Origin: JAVBKX01 sp031553835
Lineage (GTDB): Bacteria > Bacteroidota > Bacteroidia > Bacteroidales > Azobacteroidaceae
Assembly (NCBI GenBank): GCA_031553835.1
Contig: JAVBKX010000041.1
Span: forward strand, 62,001 to 126,000
Direction: 5' to 3'
Length of the DNA: 64,000 nt
The notes below the pieces were generated by a model, which was not told the DNA's origin, made no database searches, and saw only the letters and a program-made list of their open reading frames with translations. The position numbers and the translations under genes are program-made. Below are positions 1 to 8,251 of the stretch, one piece after another. The first letter of the stretch is position 1. The number at the start of each line of letters is the position of its first letter.

Positions 1-872
1 TTGAAGCTAAAACCAAACAGCCAGAGCGACCTAAACCCGCCGCATTACTGCCCGGCGTTAAAAATATCATTGCTGTTTCTTCCGGAAAAGGCGGCGTTGG
101 AAAAAGCACTGTTGCCGTCAACTTAGCAGTCGCATTGGCCGGATTAGGCTATAAAGTCGGTCTGTTGGATGCGGATATTTATGGTCCATCCATTCCAAAA
201 ATGTTTAATAAGGAAGAGGCACGCCCGGTATTGCAACATATTGACGGACGTGATTTGATTATCCCTGAAGAAAATTATGGAGTGAAAATTCTTTCCATCG
301 GTTTTTTTGTAGATAAAGATAATGCGCTTGTCTGGCGGGGTAATATGGCCAGTAATGCGATCAAACAATTGATTGCCGATGCCCATTGGGGCGAATTGGA
401 TTATTTTTTGATCGATCTTCCTCCCGGAACGAGCGATATTCATTTAACATTGGTACAAACAGTAGGTATTACGGGAGCTATCGTTGTCAGCACGCCACAG
501 GAAGTTGCATTGGCCGATGCCCGCAAAGGAATCAATATGTTTACCGGCGAAAAAGTGAATGTTCCCGTACTCGGATTAGTCGAAAACATGGCTTGGTTTA
601 CGCCTGCCGAACTTCCTGAAAACAAATATTATATTTTCGGAAAAGAGGGATGTAAACAATTAGCTGAATCGATGCAGGTGCCTTTATTGGGACAAATTCC
701 TATTGTACAAAGTATTCGTGAAGGAGGAGATGAGGGCAAACCGGTAGCGTGCAATCCCGACAGTATTACAGGGCAGGCTTTTATGACCCTTGCACAAGAA
801 GTTGTTAAACAAGTAGATTTACGTAATCAACAGATGGGACCAACCCGTCCGGTACAAATACATGGCAAATGA
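1..872 (+). CDS. mrp: Mrp/ApbC-family iron-sulfur carrier ATPase (5' truncated)
   Basis: Open from the window edge (first full codon at base 3) to the stop at 872, so the N-terminal DUF59-type region is missing. Bases 84-110 encode the deviant Walker A motif GKGGVGKST of the Mrp/NBP35 branch of MinD-type P-loop ATPases. Further on come DADIYGPS, a Walker B-like FLIDLPPGTSD and the VENMAWF segment typical of the family. These proteins bind and transfer Fe-S clusters to apo-proteins in the cytoplasm; that role is family knowledge. The last bases overlap the next gene by ATGA, suggesting translational coupling. Confidence 0.95.
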   Translation, partial: EAKTKQPERPKPAALLPGVKNIIAVSSGKGGVGKSTVAVNLAVALAGLGYKVGLLDADIYGPSIPKMFNKEEARPVLQHIDGRDLIIPEENYGVKILSIGFFVDKDNALVWRGNMASNAIKQLIADAHWGELDYFLIDLPPGTSDIHLTLVQTVGITGAIVVSTPQEVALADARKGINMFTGEKVNVPVLGLVENMAWFTPAELPENKYYIFGKEGCKQLAESMQVPLLGQIPIVQSIREGGDEGKPVACNPDSITGQAFMTLAQEVVKQVDLRNQQMGPTRPVQIHGK

Positions 873-1087
873 GTCGTATTCGCAACATATCAGATTTTTT
901 CAACATGTATGTCGAAGGTTTCAGAAACATGACATGGGGAAAATCATTATGGATTATCATACTTATCAAACTTTTTATTATGTTTGTAATCCTGAAAATA
1001 TTTTTCTTCCCCAATTTTCTGAACAGCCGGTTTGAAACCGACGAAGAAAAAAGCGAATATGTTTCAAAACAATTGACGGAAGAGTAA
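869..1087 (+). CDS. Small DUF4492-type membrane protein ahead of cydAB
   Basis: 72 residues, starting at an ATGA overlap with the mrp stop. It has an amphipathic N-terminus containing FNMYVEGFRNMTWGKSLW, one hydrophobic helix at about residues 26-48 and a charged tail. It matches what I know of DUF4492, a short Bacteroidetes family usually found next to cytochrome bd genes. cydA starts 46 bases downstream. A role in assembly or stability of cytochrome bd, like the small CydX-type subunits of proteobacteria, is inference from position, size and topology. Confidence 0.8.
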   Translation: MSRIRNISDFFNMYVEGFRNMTWGKSLWIIILIKLFIMFVILKIFFFPNFLNSRFETDEEKSEYVSKQLTEE

Positions 1088-1133
1088 ACAAAATTTTGTA
1101 ATACTTAGTTTTAATTCATAATACTTAACTCTA

Positions 1134-2708
1134 ATGCACAACATCGACGCTTCTCTGATTGACTGGTCGCGGGCGCAATTCGCGTTGACAGCGGCATACC
1201 ATTGGTTGTTTGTTCCGCTTACTCTGGGTTTAGGCATCATCATGTCTGTGATGGAAAGTTGTTATTACAAAACCGGTAATCTCAAATGGAAGCGTACTGT
1301 GCGTTTTTGGATGAAATTATTCGGTATCAATTTTGCCATTGGTGTTGCCACCGGCATTATCCTTGAATTTGAATTTGGCACTAATTGGTCGAATTACAGC
1401 TTGTTTGTAGGCGATATTTTTGGAGCGCCATTGGCGATTGAGGGTATTTTTGCTTTTTTTATGGAAGCAACATTCATTGCCGTTATGTTTTTTGGATGGG
1501 ATAAAGTGAGTAAAGGATTTCACCTGGCATCCACCTGGCTCGTTACCATTGGCGCTACTCTTTCGGCCCTTTGGATACTCATTGCCAATGCCTGGATGCA
1601 ATATCCTGTGGGAATGGAATTTAATCCGGATACTGTACGCAACGAAATGGTTGATTTCTGGGCGATTGTTTTTTCTCCTGTCGCCATTAACAAATTTTTC
1701 CATACAGTACTTTCGGGCTGGACATTGGGCGCTGCGTTTGTCATTGGCATCAGCAGTTGGTTTTTACTCAAAAAACGGGAAACTGTTTTTGCAAAAGACA
1801 GCATCAAAATCGCATCTATTGTGGGAATCACCGGTATGGTATTGTCCATTTATACCGGAGATGGTTCGGCTTACCAGGTAGCACAAAAACAACCGATGAA
1901 ACTGGCCGCAATGGAAGGATTGTATGAAGGGGGAAATGGCGTAGGCTTAGTTGCGGTGGGAGCGCCTACTCCTGGAAAAGAATATGGTGACGGAAAAGAT
2001 CCGTTTATTTTCAACATCCAGTTTCCTAAAGTGCTTTCATTTCTGGCAGAACGTGATGTGAACGGCTATGTTCCCGGTATTAACAATTTAATCGAAGGAG
2101 GTTTTGATACTCCAACAGGAAAAGCCTTATCGGTGCAAGAAAAAATGGAACGAGGCGTACTGGCTAAGAATGCATTATCCGACTACCGAAAAGCAAAAAA
2201 AGCAGGAGACACTGCTGCTATGGCAGAAGCAAAATCGGTCTTAGACGCCAATTTCAACTATTTTGGATATGGCTATTTCAAATCGCCGAAAGATGCGATC
2301 CCTAATGTCCCGTTGGTTTTTTATGCATTTCGGGTCATGGTGATCTTCGGCAGCTTTTTTCTGCTTTTATTCCTCGTAGTTTGGTTTCTCAATTACAAAA
2401 ACAAATTGGAAAATCTGCGTTGGATGCAATGGATTTGCCTGTGGTCTATCCCCTTAGCATATATTGTTTCCCAAGCTGGTTGGATCGTGGCGGAAGTGGG
2501 ACGACAACCCTGGGCAATTCAGGATATATTGCCTGTTATGGCTTCTGTTTCTAACGTTTCTGTATCTTCTGTGCAGACTACTTTCTTTATTTTCCTCGGC
2601 TTGTTTACCATCCTGCTTATTGCAGAAATCAGCATTATGGTGAAACAAATTAAAACAGGTCCGGAGGAAGTGAAACAAAATGAAAAGAGTGAAAAAATGA
2701 AAGAATGA
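1134..2708 (+). CDS. cydA: Cytochrome bd ubiquinol oxidase subunit I
   Basis: 524 residues, the usual length for long-Q-loop CydA. The N-terminus (WSRAQFALTAAYHWLFVPLT) carries the haem-ligand histidine, H23 here, equivalent to H19 of E. coli. The GRQPW signature follows near residue 458, and many membrane helices are present. With CydB it oxidises quinol and reduces oxygen to water at high affinity in the inner membrane. That fits an anaerobe or microaerophile protecting itself from oxygen. The lysine- and glutamate-rich tail runs into a purine-rich repeat arm (see 2679). Confidence 0.97.
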   Translation: MHNIDASLIDWSRAQFALTAAYHWLFVPLTLGLGIIMSVMESCYYKTGNLKWKRTVRFWMKLFGINFAIGVATGIILEFEFGTNWSNYSLFVGDIFGAPLAIEGIFAFFMEATFIAVMFFGWDKVSKGFHLASTWLVTIGATLSALWILIANAWMQYPVGMEFNPDTVRNEMVDFWAIVFSPVAINKFFHTVLSGWTLGAAFVIGISSWFLLKKRETVFAKDSIKIASIVGITGMVLSIYTGDGSAYQVAQKQPMKLAAMEGLYEGGNGVGLVAVGAPTPGKEYGDGKDPFIFNIQFPKVLSFLAERDVNGYVPGINNLIEGGFDTPTGKALSVQEKMERGVLAKNALSDYRKAKKAGDTAAMAEAKSVLDANFNYFGYGYFKSPKDAIPNVPLVFYAFRVMVIFGSFFLLLFLVVWFLNYKNKLENLRWMQWICLWSIPLAYIVSQAGWIVAEVGRQPWAIQDILPVMASVSNVSVSSVQTTFFIFLGLFTILLIAEISIMVKQIKTGPEEVKQNEKSEKMKE

Positions 2709-2799
2709 AGAAATGGAAGGAATGAAAAAAATATGTTGGTTTATTGCCTGCACTTTCTTCATTTCTTCATTTTTTCATTACTTTCATTACTTTCATTCC
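2679..2799. repeat. Inverted pair of degenerate ~9-bp tandem repeats
   Basis: The left arm (about 2679-2730, running into the cydA stop) is a purine-rich run of units like AATGAARRR. The right arm (about 2752-2799) is a pyrimidine-rich run of units like CTTTCATTA, complementary to the left arm. Together they can fold into a long imperfect hairpin between cydA and cydB. It resembles the heptamer arrays elsewhere in the window but with a longer unit. Confidence 0.55.
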
Positions 2800-2822
2800 C
2801 TTAATTATTTAATTTTAAAGCT

Positions 2823-3965
2823 ATGGATTACTCATTTTATCAACATTACTGGTGGTTTCTCATATCATTGTTGGGCGCTTTATTGGTCTTCATGTTATTT
2901 GTACAGGGAGGACAGTCGTTGACCTATTCTTTGGGAAAAACCGATACACAGCTCAATATGCTGCTGCGCTCCCTGTCAAAAAAATGGGAGCTGACATTCA
3001 CCACATTGGTTACTTTCGGCGGAGCTTTCTTTGCCTCTTTTCCTTTATTTTATTCCACCAGTTTCGGCGGAGCCTATTGGGTATGGATGATTATTTTGTT
3101 CAGTTTCGTACTTCAGGCGGTATCGTATGAATATATTGCCAAACAGGGAAATTTGCTTGGAAAGAAAACGTATCAAGCCTTTCTGTTTATTAACGGATTA
3201 ATCGGGCCGGTCTTTTTAGGCGCCGCCGTTTCCACATTTTTTATGGGCGCCGAATTTACGATCAACAAAGAAAATATCACAGACACCCTCATGCCTGTTG
3301 TATCGTCCTGGCAAAATCCTTTACATGGTCTCGAAGCCGTAGGTAATCTTTGGAATGTGGCATTGGGTCTGGCTGTATTTTTTCTGTCCCGCTTGTTGGC
3401 CTGTCTGTATTTTATCAATAATATTGATGATCAGACCATTCGCCAAAAAGCACACAAGCAATTATTAATCAACTCAATCGGATTCTTATTATTCTTCCTT
3501 CCCTATTTGATTCAATTATTATTGAAAGATGGATATACTGAAAATCCGACTACAGGTATGATCGTTGCCGAAACATTCAAATACTGGCACAATCTGATGG
3601 CGATGCCCTGGGCGTTGGCTATTTTACTGGTTGGTGTAATATTAGTGCTTTACGGTATCATCCGGAGCGTGATACAACCAAAATTCATTTATGGAATTTG
3701 GTTCGCTGGCATCGGTACTGTTTTTACTGTGCTGATTTTATTCCTGATTGCAGGATTCAATTATACAGCGTATTATCCATCATCAGTCGATCCGCAAAGT
3801 TCATTGACCATTGCCAATAGCAGTTCCAGTTTATTTACGCTCAAGGTGATGTCGGTGGTTTCCCTTTTTATTCCGGTGGTATTAGGTTATATCTGGTACG
3901 CCTGGAGATCATTGGATAAGACTAAAATTACAGCCGCAGATCCGGCGGATGGGCATGGATATTGA
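2823..3965 (+). CDS. cydB: Cytochrome bd ubiquinol oxidase subunit II
   Basis: 380 residues, nine or so hydrophobic helices, beginning MDYSFYQHYWWFLISLLGALLVFMLFVQGGQSL. The last part of that start (LLVFMLFVQGGQSL) is the characteristic CydB entry helix with the QGGQ motif of the Bacteroidetes branch. It forms the heterodimer with CydA in the inner membrane. It lies 114 bases after cydA, separated by the inverted microrepeat, and ends 24 bases from a convergent gene. Confidence 0.95.
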   Translation: MDYSFYQHYWWFLISLLGALLVFMLFVQGGQSLTYSLGKTDTQLNMLLRSLSKKWELTFTTLVTFGGAFFASFPLFYSTSFGGAYWVWMIILFSFVLQAVSYEYIAKQGNLLGKKTYQAFLFINGLIGPVFLGAAVSTFFMGAEFTINKENITDTLMPVVSSWQNPLHGLEAVGNLWNVALGLAVFFLSRLLACLYFINNIDDQTIRQKAHKQLLINSIGFLLFFLPYLIQLLLKDGYTENPTTGMIVAETFKYWHNLMAMPWALAILLVGVILVLYGIIRSVIQPKFIYGIWFAGIGTVFTVLILFLIAGFNYTAYYPSSVDPQSSLTIANSSSSLFTLKVMSVVSLFIPVVLGYIWYAWRSLDKTKITAADPADGHGY

Positions 3966-3989
3966 ATATTTCAATGATCTGAAAATGAA

Positions 3990-4940
3990 TTATTCGCTTC
4001 TTTTGTCAAAAATAAACTCAAAAAGCAACTGACAATACGAATCGTCTAACATTTTTTTCCTGATCTGAAATTTTCTTTGTTTAATAATATTGGTATCTGT
4101 AGATCCAAAACAAAGCGCTTTGGTAAAATTATTAATCGGGAGAAGAGAAAGACAACATAACTGAATATCTTTTTCCGTCAACTTTGAAGCACGTGTATTC
4201 AAATCCGAAACAAAAGTTGGAAAGAATTTTTGCAACTCTGTCCGCAATTGTTCCTGCTTGTTGTAATTGAGTACCCTGGCGTCTGTGTTTTTCGTTTGTC
4301 GTCCCAATGTTTGGATTTCGGTATAAAGAGAAGTCTCTTTAAACAAATCGGCCTGAATCAGATAAGGCAAAAAAGTGAGTTGAATAGAATAGCATTTCTT
4401 CGATTCTATCAATTCGTCGAGTTGGTTCAACTCTATTTCGCCATTTTTGTATTGATCCAACAAGCACTGAATTTCATTCTGTTGTTTCGTTTTCTTCTGA
4501 TGAAGTTTATAAAAAACGAAGAAACTCGTAACAAAAATCAGGGAAAATACAATAATCAATGAATAATGCAACCGGGCTTGTTTAGCTTCCTGCCTCAACA
4601 AAGCCCGGTGTTCTTCTTTAAAAATTGCCTCTGTGTAGTTGTGATATTCAACAAAATTAGCATAAGCCGCTTCCAGATTACCCAACCTTTCTTCCAAAAT
4701 AGTCATTTGAAAATAATATGCTGCTTTGATACGAATATTTTCATTTTTTTCCGCCTGCTGAAGAAGAATTCTTGCCTCATCGTACAAACTGTCATTGATT
4801 AACCGACCGGCTTCTGCAATATAAAGGCTGTCCAAATCAGTCTCTGTTCCCGACAAAATAGATGTAAAATCCTGCTTGCCCAAACAACCAGTCAAGACGC
4901 ATAAGCAAAATAAGTATATTACTAAGAATTGTTTCTTCAT
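3990..4940 (-). CDS. TPR lipoprotein with one membrane helix and C-terminal HTH-like domain
   Basis: I chose the ATG at 4940 (316 residues), because it begins a clean lipoprotein signal ending LCVLTGC and has AAGG upstream; an ATG at 4985 is also open. After the lipobox come TPR-like helices (about 35-115), a membrane helix (about 130-150), a coiled-coil stretch, and a C-terminal segment LTEKDIQLCCLSLLPINNF followed by NIIKQRKFQIRKKM. That resembles the LuxR/GerE-like helix-turn-helix ending many Bacteroidetes TPR sensor proteins. A membrane-tethered regulator is inferred. The target is unknown. It starts 49 bases downstream of the next lipoprotein gene, so the two are probably cotranscribed. 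Confidence 0.7.
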   Translation of the reverse strand: MKKQFLVIYLFCLCVLTGCLGKQDFTSILSGTETDLDSLYIAEAGRLINDSLYDEARILLQQAEKNENIRIKAAYYFQMTILEERLGNLEAAYANFVEYHNYTEAIFKEEHRALLRQEAKQARLHYSLIIVFSLIFVTSFFVFYKLHQKKTKQQNEIQCLLDQYKNGEIELNQLDELIESKKCYSIQLTFLPYLIQADLFKETSLYTEIQTLGRQTKNTDARVLNYNKQEQLRTELQKFFPTFVSDLNTRASKLTEKDIQLCCLSLLPINNFTKALCFGSTDTNIIKQRKFQIRKKMLDDSYCQLLFEFIFDKRSE

Positions 4941-4989
4941 CGGATATGATCCTTTCAGGTCACATATTTTGGCATTGTTAAACAATTAT

Positions 4990-5400
4990 TTATTTAGAAG
5001 GATCTATACGTTGCCAAATCTCTGTAATGCTGAGAGATTCAAGAATACCGGTAATGTGCATCTTATCTCCCTCAATCTTCACTTCGTAGATGGCTTGTTT
5101 ACCCAAAAAATTAGTCATACCGGGCAAAGCCGCCGTTACCGTTTCCGTATATACATTATCTTTCAACGTATAAGGTCCTCCGGCTCCAGAATAAACTTTA
5201 CCATCCAAATCAGAGCGATACCAAAAACAGTAATTGTCTGTAATCAATTTTACGATTTCAAAAGAAGAAGAAACTGTATTTACGTTACTTTCTACCAATT
5301 TCCAGGTTCCTTTTACATTAATTGTTTGTGCAGTTGTCGTGCAGGAACTGAAAAGCATCATTGTAAATACAGCTATTAACAATACAAACTTGTTGTTCAT
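4990..5400 (-). CDS. Lipocalin-like (DUF4488-type) lipoprotein
   Basis: 136 residues with the lipoprotein signal VFTMMLFSSC, then about 110 residues beginning INVKGTWKLVES and ending ITEIWQRID. This beta-rich pattern (GTW at the start, DGKVYSGAGGPYTL in the middle) is that of the lipocalin-like DUF4488 family of Bacteroidetes. Ligand and role are unknown. It precedes the TPR/HTH lipoprotein on the same strand, and the two could be a sensor pair; that is inference. Confidence 0.65.
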   Translation of the reverse strand: MNNKFVLLIAVFTMMLFSSCTTTAQTINVKGTWKLVESNVNTVSSSFEIVKLITDNYCFWYRSDLDGKVYSGAGGPYTLKDNVYTETVTAALPGMTNFLGKQAIYEVKIEGDKMHITGILESLSITEIWQRIDPSK

Positions 5401-5557
5401 GATAAATAAATTTTAATGATAAGTAAAAAAAAGTATAATTCTCACTGCAAAGATAGAGCGTTAAACATCACAAAAGAAAAAAAAATGGTTATGAAACGAA
5501 AAAATAACTGCCTGATTTTGAGCCAAAATGAATAAAACAGGTTATATCCTCTTTCAG

Positions 5558-5690
5558 GGTACAAGGTGCGGGGTGCGGGGTACAAGGCGAAGGGCACAGG
5601 GCTAAAGGCTAAGGGAGCTCATACACCTTGTACCTTTCACCTTGTACCCTGTACCTCGCACCCTTCGCCTTTTACCCCGCACCCTTCGCC
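5558..5690. repeat. Head-to-head inverted heptamer repeat array
   Basis: 133 bp divide without a gap into 19 heptamers. Nine read GGTACAA, GGTGCGG, GGCGAAG and variants on the plus strand (5558-5620). The next ten are the same family on the minus strand (5621-5690: TTGTACC, CTTCGCC, CCGCACC). The consensus is about GGYRCRR. The arms are inverse in composition but not an exact palindrome. The region is GC-rich against an AT-rich background. Function is unknown. Confidence 0.85.
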
Positions 5691-5763
5691 CTGGAGTATG
5701 AATGTCTATCGTTTTTTAATAGAAAAAGTAAAACAAAAATGATAATAATCCGGTTCAAATGAT

Positions 5764-5771
5764 TACTTTTG
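5764..5771 (+). promoter_or_regulatory. pyrE -7 promoter box
   Basis: TACTTTTG matches the Bacteroidetes -7 consensus TAnnTTTG and lies 42 bases before the chosen pyrE ATG. No clear -33 TTTG is visible at the expected spacing. Confidence 0.5.
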
Positions 5772-5813
5772 TCAGTTCAAATATTATCGTTTAATTTCAT
5801 TTATATCATCTTC

Positions 5814-6449
5814 ATGAGAACGCTTGAAAAGCTTGTTGCCGAAAAATTATTGAAAATTAAAGCAGTTAAACTCCAACCGGCGAACCCTTTCACTTGGGCT
5901 TCGGGTTGGAAATCACCTATATATTGCGACAATCGCAAAACATTATCCTATCCTGCCATCCGTAATTTTATTAAGGTGGAATTGTCTCGCATTATCATGG
6001 AAAAATATGACCAGGTGGACGCCATCGCCGGAGTAGCTACCGGAGCCATCGCACAAGGAGCAATGGTGGCGGCGGAACTTAATCTGCCGTTTGTTTATGT
6101 CCGCGCAACGCCGAAAGACCATGGTTTGGAAAATCTGATCGAAGGAGATCTCAAGCCCGGCTCCAAGGTCGTAGTGATCGAAGACCTGATCTCGACCGGA
6201 GGTAGCAGCCTGAAAGCAATTGAAGCCGTACGTAGCGCCGGTTGTGATGTCATCGGCATGGTAGCCATTTTTACATACGGATTTGCAATCGCTGAAAAGA
6301 AATTCAAAGAAGCTAAAGTAAACTTAACTACATTGTGCGACTATGATGCTATTTTGGATGAAGCATTAAAAATCGATTATATTGATGAATCCGACATCAA
6401 AACGTTGCAGCAGTGGCGAAAAGATCCGGCTAATTGGAATGCTAAATAA
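5814..6449 (+). CDS. pyrE: Orotate phosphoribosyltransferase
   Basis: 211 residues from the ATG at 5814. An upstream in-frame ATG at 5769 lies inside the -7 box and would add a non-homologous hydrophobic leader, so I reject it. The PRPP-binding motif VVVIEDLISTGGSS is clear, as are the orotate-site segment ASGWKSPIYCDNRK near residues 29-42 and the catalytic-loop lysine region RATPKDHGLEN. It makes OMP from orotate and PRPP in pyrimidine synthesis. It is followed closely by an SRPBCC gene and argH. Confidence 0.96.
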   Translation: MRTLEKLVAEKLLKIKAVKLQPANPFTWASGWKSPIYCDNRKTLSYPAIRNFIKVELSRIIMEKYDQVDAIAGVATGAIAQGAMVAAELNLPFVYVRATPKDHGLENLIEGDLKPGSKVVVIEDLISTGGSSLKAIEAVRSAGCDVIGMVAIFTYGFAIAEKKFKEAKVNLTTLCDYDAILDEALKIDYIDESDIKTLQQWRKDPANWNAK

Positions 6450-6469
6450 GTATCTCGAAAATAAAAATC

Positions 6470-6886
6470 ATGACTGAATTCATCAGCGAAGTAAAAACCG
6501 TTCCGTACAACGAAAACGAAATATTCGAAAAAATTGCGGATCTGACACATTTGGAGAAACTGAAAGACCAGATTCCTTCTGATAAAATCAAAGACTTTTC
6601 TTTTGATCGGGATTCTTGTGAATTTACCGTACACCCTGTCGGAAAAGTAAAATTTTCTATTGTTGAACGACTGCCCAACAACACAATCAAATTATCTGCC
6701 GACAAATCCCCGATCGATGTTTCGATGTGGATACAATTAAAACAGGTTGAAGAAGGAAAAACGGCTATGAAACTGACAGTCAAAGCCCAATTAAATCCTT
6801 TTTTAAAACCCATGTTGTCCAAACCATTCCAAGATGGTGTAAATAAAATCGCTGATATTTTAGCAGTAATACCATACAACAGGTAA
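6470..6886 (+). CDS. SRPBCC-fold (START/polyketide cyclase-like) protein
   Basis: 138 residues. The layout fits the helix-grip SRPBCC superfamily: an N-terminal strand (VKTVPYNENEIFEKIADL), alternating strands around VKFSIVERLPNNTIKLSA, and a long C-terminal helix (PFLKPMLSKPFQDGVNKIADIL). No signal peptide is present, so it is cytoplasmic. It lies 20 bases after pyrE and 14 before argH, hence probably one operon. The ligand is unknown; small Bacteroidetes homologues are usually left as hypothetical. Confidence 0.7.
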   Translation: MTEFISEVKTVPYNENEIFEKIADLTHLEKLKDQIPSDKIKDFSFDRDSCEFTVHPVGKVKFSIVERLPNNTIKLSADKSPIDVSMWIQLKQVEEGKTAMKLTVKAQLNPFLKPMLSKPFQDGVNKIADILAVIPYNR

Positions 6887-6900
6887 TTAATTCTCATCCA

Positions 6901-8235
6901 ATGAAACTTTGGGAAAAAGGAACTCCGGTCGATAAACAAATCGAACGTTTTACTGTGGGCAAAGACCGGGAAATGGATCTCTATCTGGCCAAACATGATG
7001 TATTGGGTTCTATGGCTCATATCACCATGCTTGAAAGCATCGGGCTGTTGACTTCCGAAGAATTGAACCGGTTGCTGTCCCAACTCCGAAACATTTATAC
7101 CATGGCCGAATCCGGAAATTTTGTGATTGACCCCGAGGTAGAAGATGTTCATTCTCAGGTAGAATTGATGCTAACCCGCTCATTAGGAGATACAGGAAAA
7201 AAAATACACAGCGGACGTTCACGCAATGATCAGGTATTACTCGATCTAAAATTATTTTCCCGGGCGGAAATCCAACAGTTGGCGGAAAATATTTCGCAAT
7301 TAATCGATACCTTACTTCAACAAAGCGAACAATATAAAAATATACTCATCCCGGGTTATACTCATTTACAGGTAGCCATGCCCTCATCTTTCGGATTGTG
7401 GTTTGGAGCGTATGCAGAAAGTCTGACAGATGATTTGCAACTCCTGCTGGCCGCTTATAAAATATGCAACCGGAATCCGTTAGGATCTGCTGCAGGCTAC
7501 GGCTCTTCTTTCCCGCTGAATCGTCAAATGACTTCCGATTTGTTGGGTTTTGAAAATATGAACTACAATGTAGTGTATGCACAAATGGGACGGGGAAAGA
7601 CTGAACGAAATGTATTGTTTGCTTTGGCCGGAATCGCTGCAACTCTTTCCAGGCTGGCCTATGATGCTTGTTTATACAACAGTCAAAATTTCGGTTTTAT
7701 CAAACTTCCGGATGAGTTTACTACCGGTTCCAGCATTATGCCGCATAAAAAAAATCCGGATGTTTTTGAACTGACTCGTGCCAAATGCAATAAAATACAG
7801 GGCTATCCTCAGCAAATTACATTAATTATCAACAACTTGCCTTCCGGTTATTTCCGCGATTTACAATTGCTGAAAGAAATTTATTTACCGGCTTTCGGCG
7901 AACTAAATGATTGTATCGAAATGATCTCATTGATGGTACAACATATAGAGGTCAACAAACATGTTGTCGAAGACGATCGTTACCGGTTGATGTTCAGTGT
8001 AGAAAAAGTCAACGAATTAGTATTACAGGGAGTACCTTTCCGGGATGCTTACAAACAAGTAGGCCAGGCGATAGAAAAGGGACAATTCGAAACCGACAAA
8101 CAAGTACTCCATACCCATGAAGGTAGTATCGGTAATCTTTGCAATGAAAACATAAAAGCGCTCAAACAGCAAATACTTGCCGGATTTGAGTTTGAAAAAG
8201 TGGAGCGGGCAATTAAAAATCTACTATCGGTATAA
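6901..8235 (+). CDS. argH: Argininosuccinate lyase
   Basis: 444 residues of the fumarase/aspartase superfamily. The signature loop GSSIMPHKKNP (about residues 276-286, with the catalytic serine of the family) is intact. So are HSGRSRNDQV near residue 103 and the TGSS motif. It splits argininosuccinate into arginine and fumarate, the last step of arginine synthesis. It ends 16 bases from a convergent gene with no obvious terminator between. Confidence 0.97.
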   Translation: MKLWEKGTPVDKQIERFTVGKDREMDLYLAKHDVLGSMAHITMLESIGLLTSEELNRLLSQLRNIYTMAESGNFVIDPEVEDVHSQVELMLTRSLGDTGKKIHSGRSRNDQVLLDLKLFSRAEIQQLAENISQLIDTLLQQSEQYKNILIPGYTHLQVAMPSSFGLWFGAYAESLTDDLQLLLAAYKICNRNPLGSAAGYGSSFPLNRQMTSDLLGFENMNYNVVYAQMGRGKTERNVLFALAGIAATLSRLAYDACLYNSQNFGFIKLPDEFTTGSSIMPHKKNPDVFELTRAKCNKIQGYPQQITLIINNLPSGYFRDLQLLKEIYLPAFGELNDCIEMISLMVQHIEVNKHVVEDDRYRLMFSVEKVNELVLQGVPFRDAYKQVGQAIEKGQFETDKQVLHTHEGSIGNLCNENIKALKQQILAGFEFEKVERAIKNLLSV

Positions 8236-8251
8236 CATTTTTATCTGTTTT

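Larger units (their letters stand above)
5401..5813. other. Intergenic region between divergent genes
   Basis: 413 bases between the divergent lipoprotein gene and pyrE. It holds AT-rich sequence near the lipoprotein start, the heptamer inverted repeat at 5558-5690, and a pyrE -7 box at 5764-5771. I see no credible open reading frame. Confidence 0.7.

Noticed and set aside
2713..2922. Plus-strand frame of 69 codons between cydA and cydB
   Set aside because: It is mostly translation of the microrepeat and overlaps the start of cydB in another frame.
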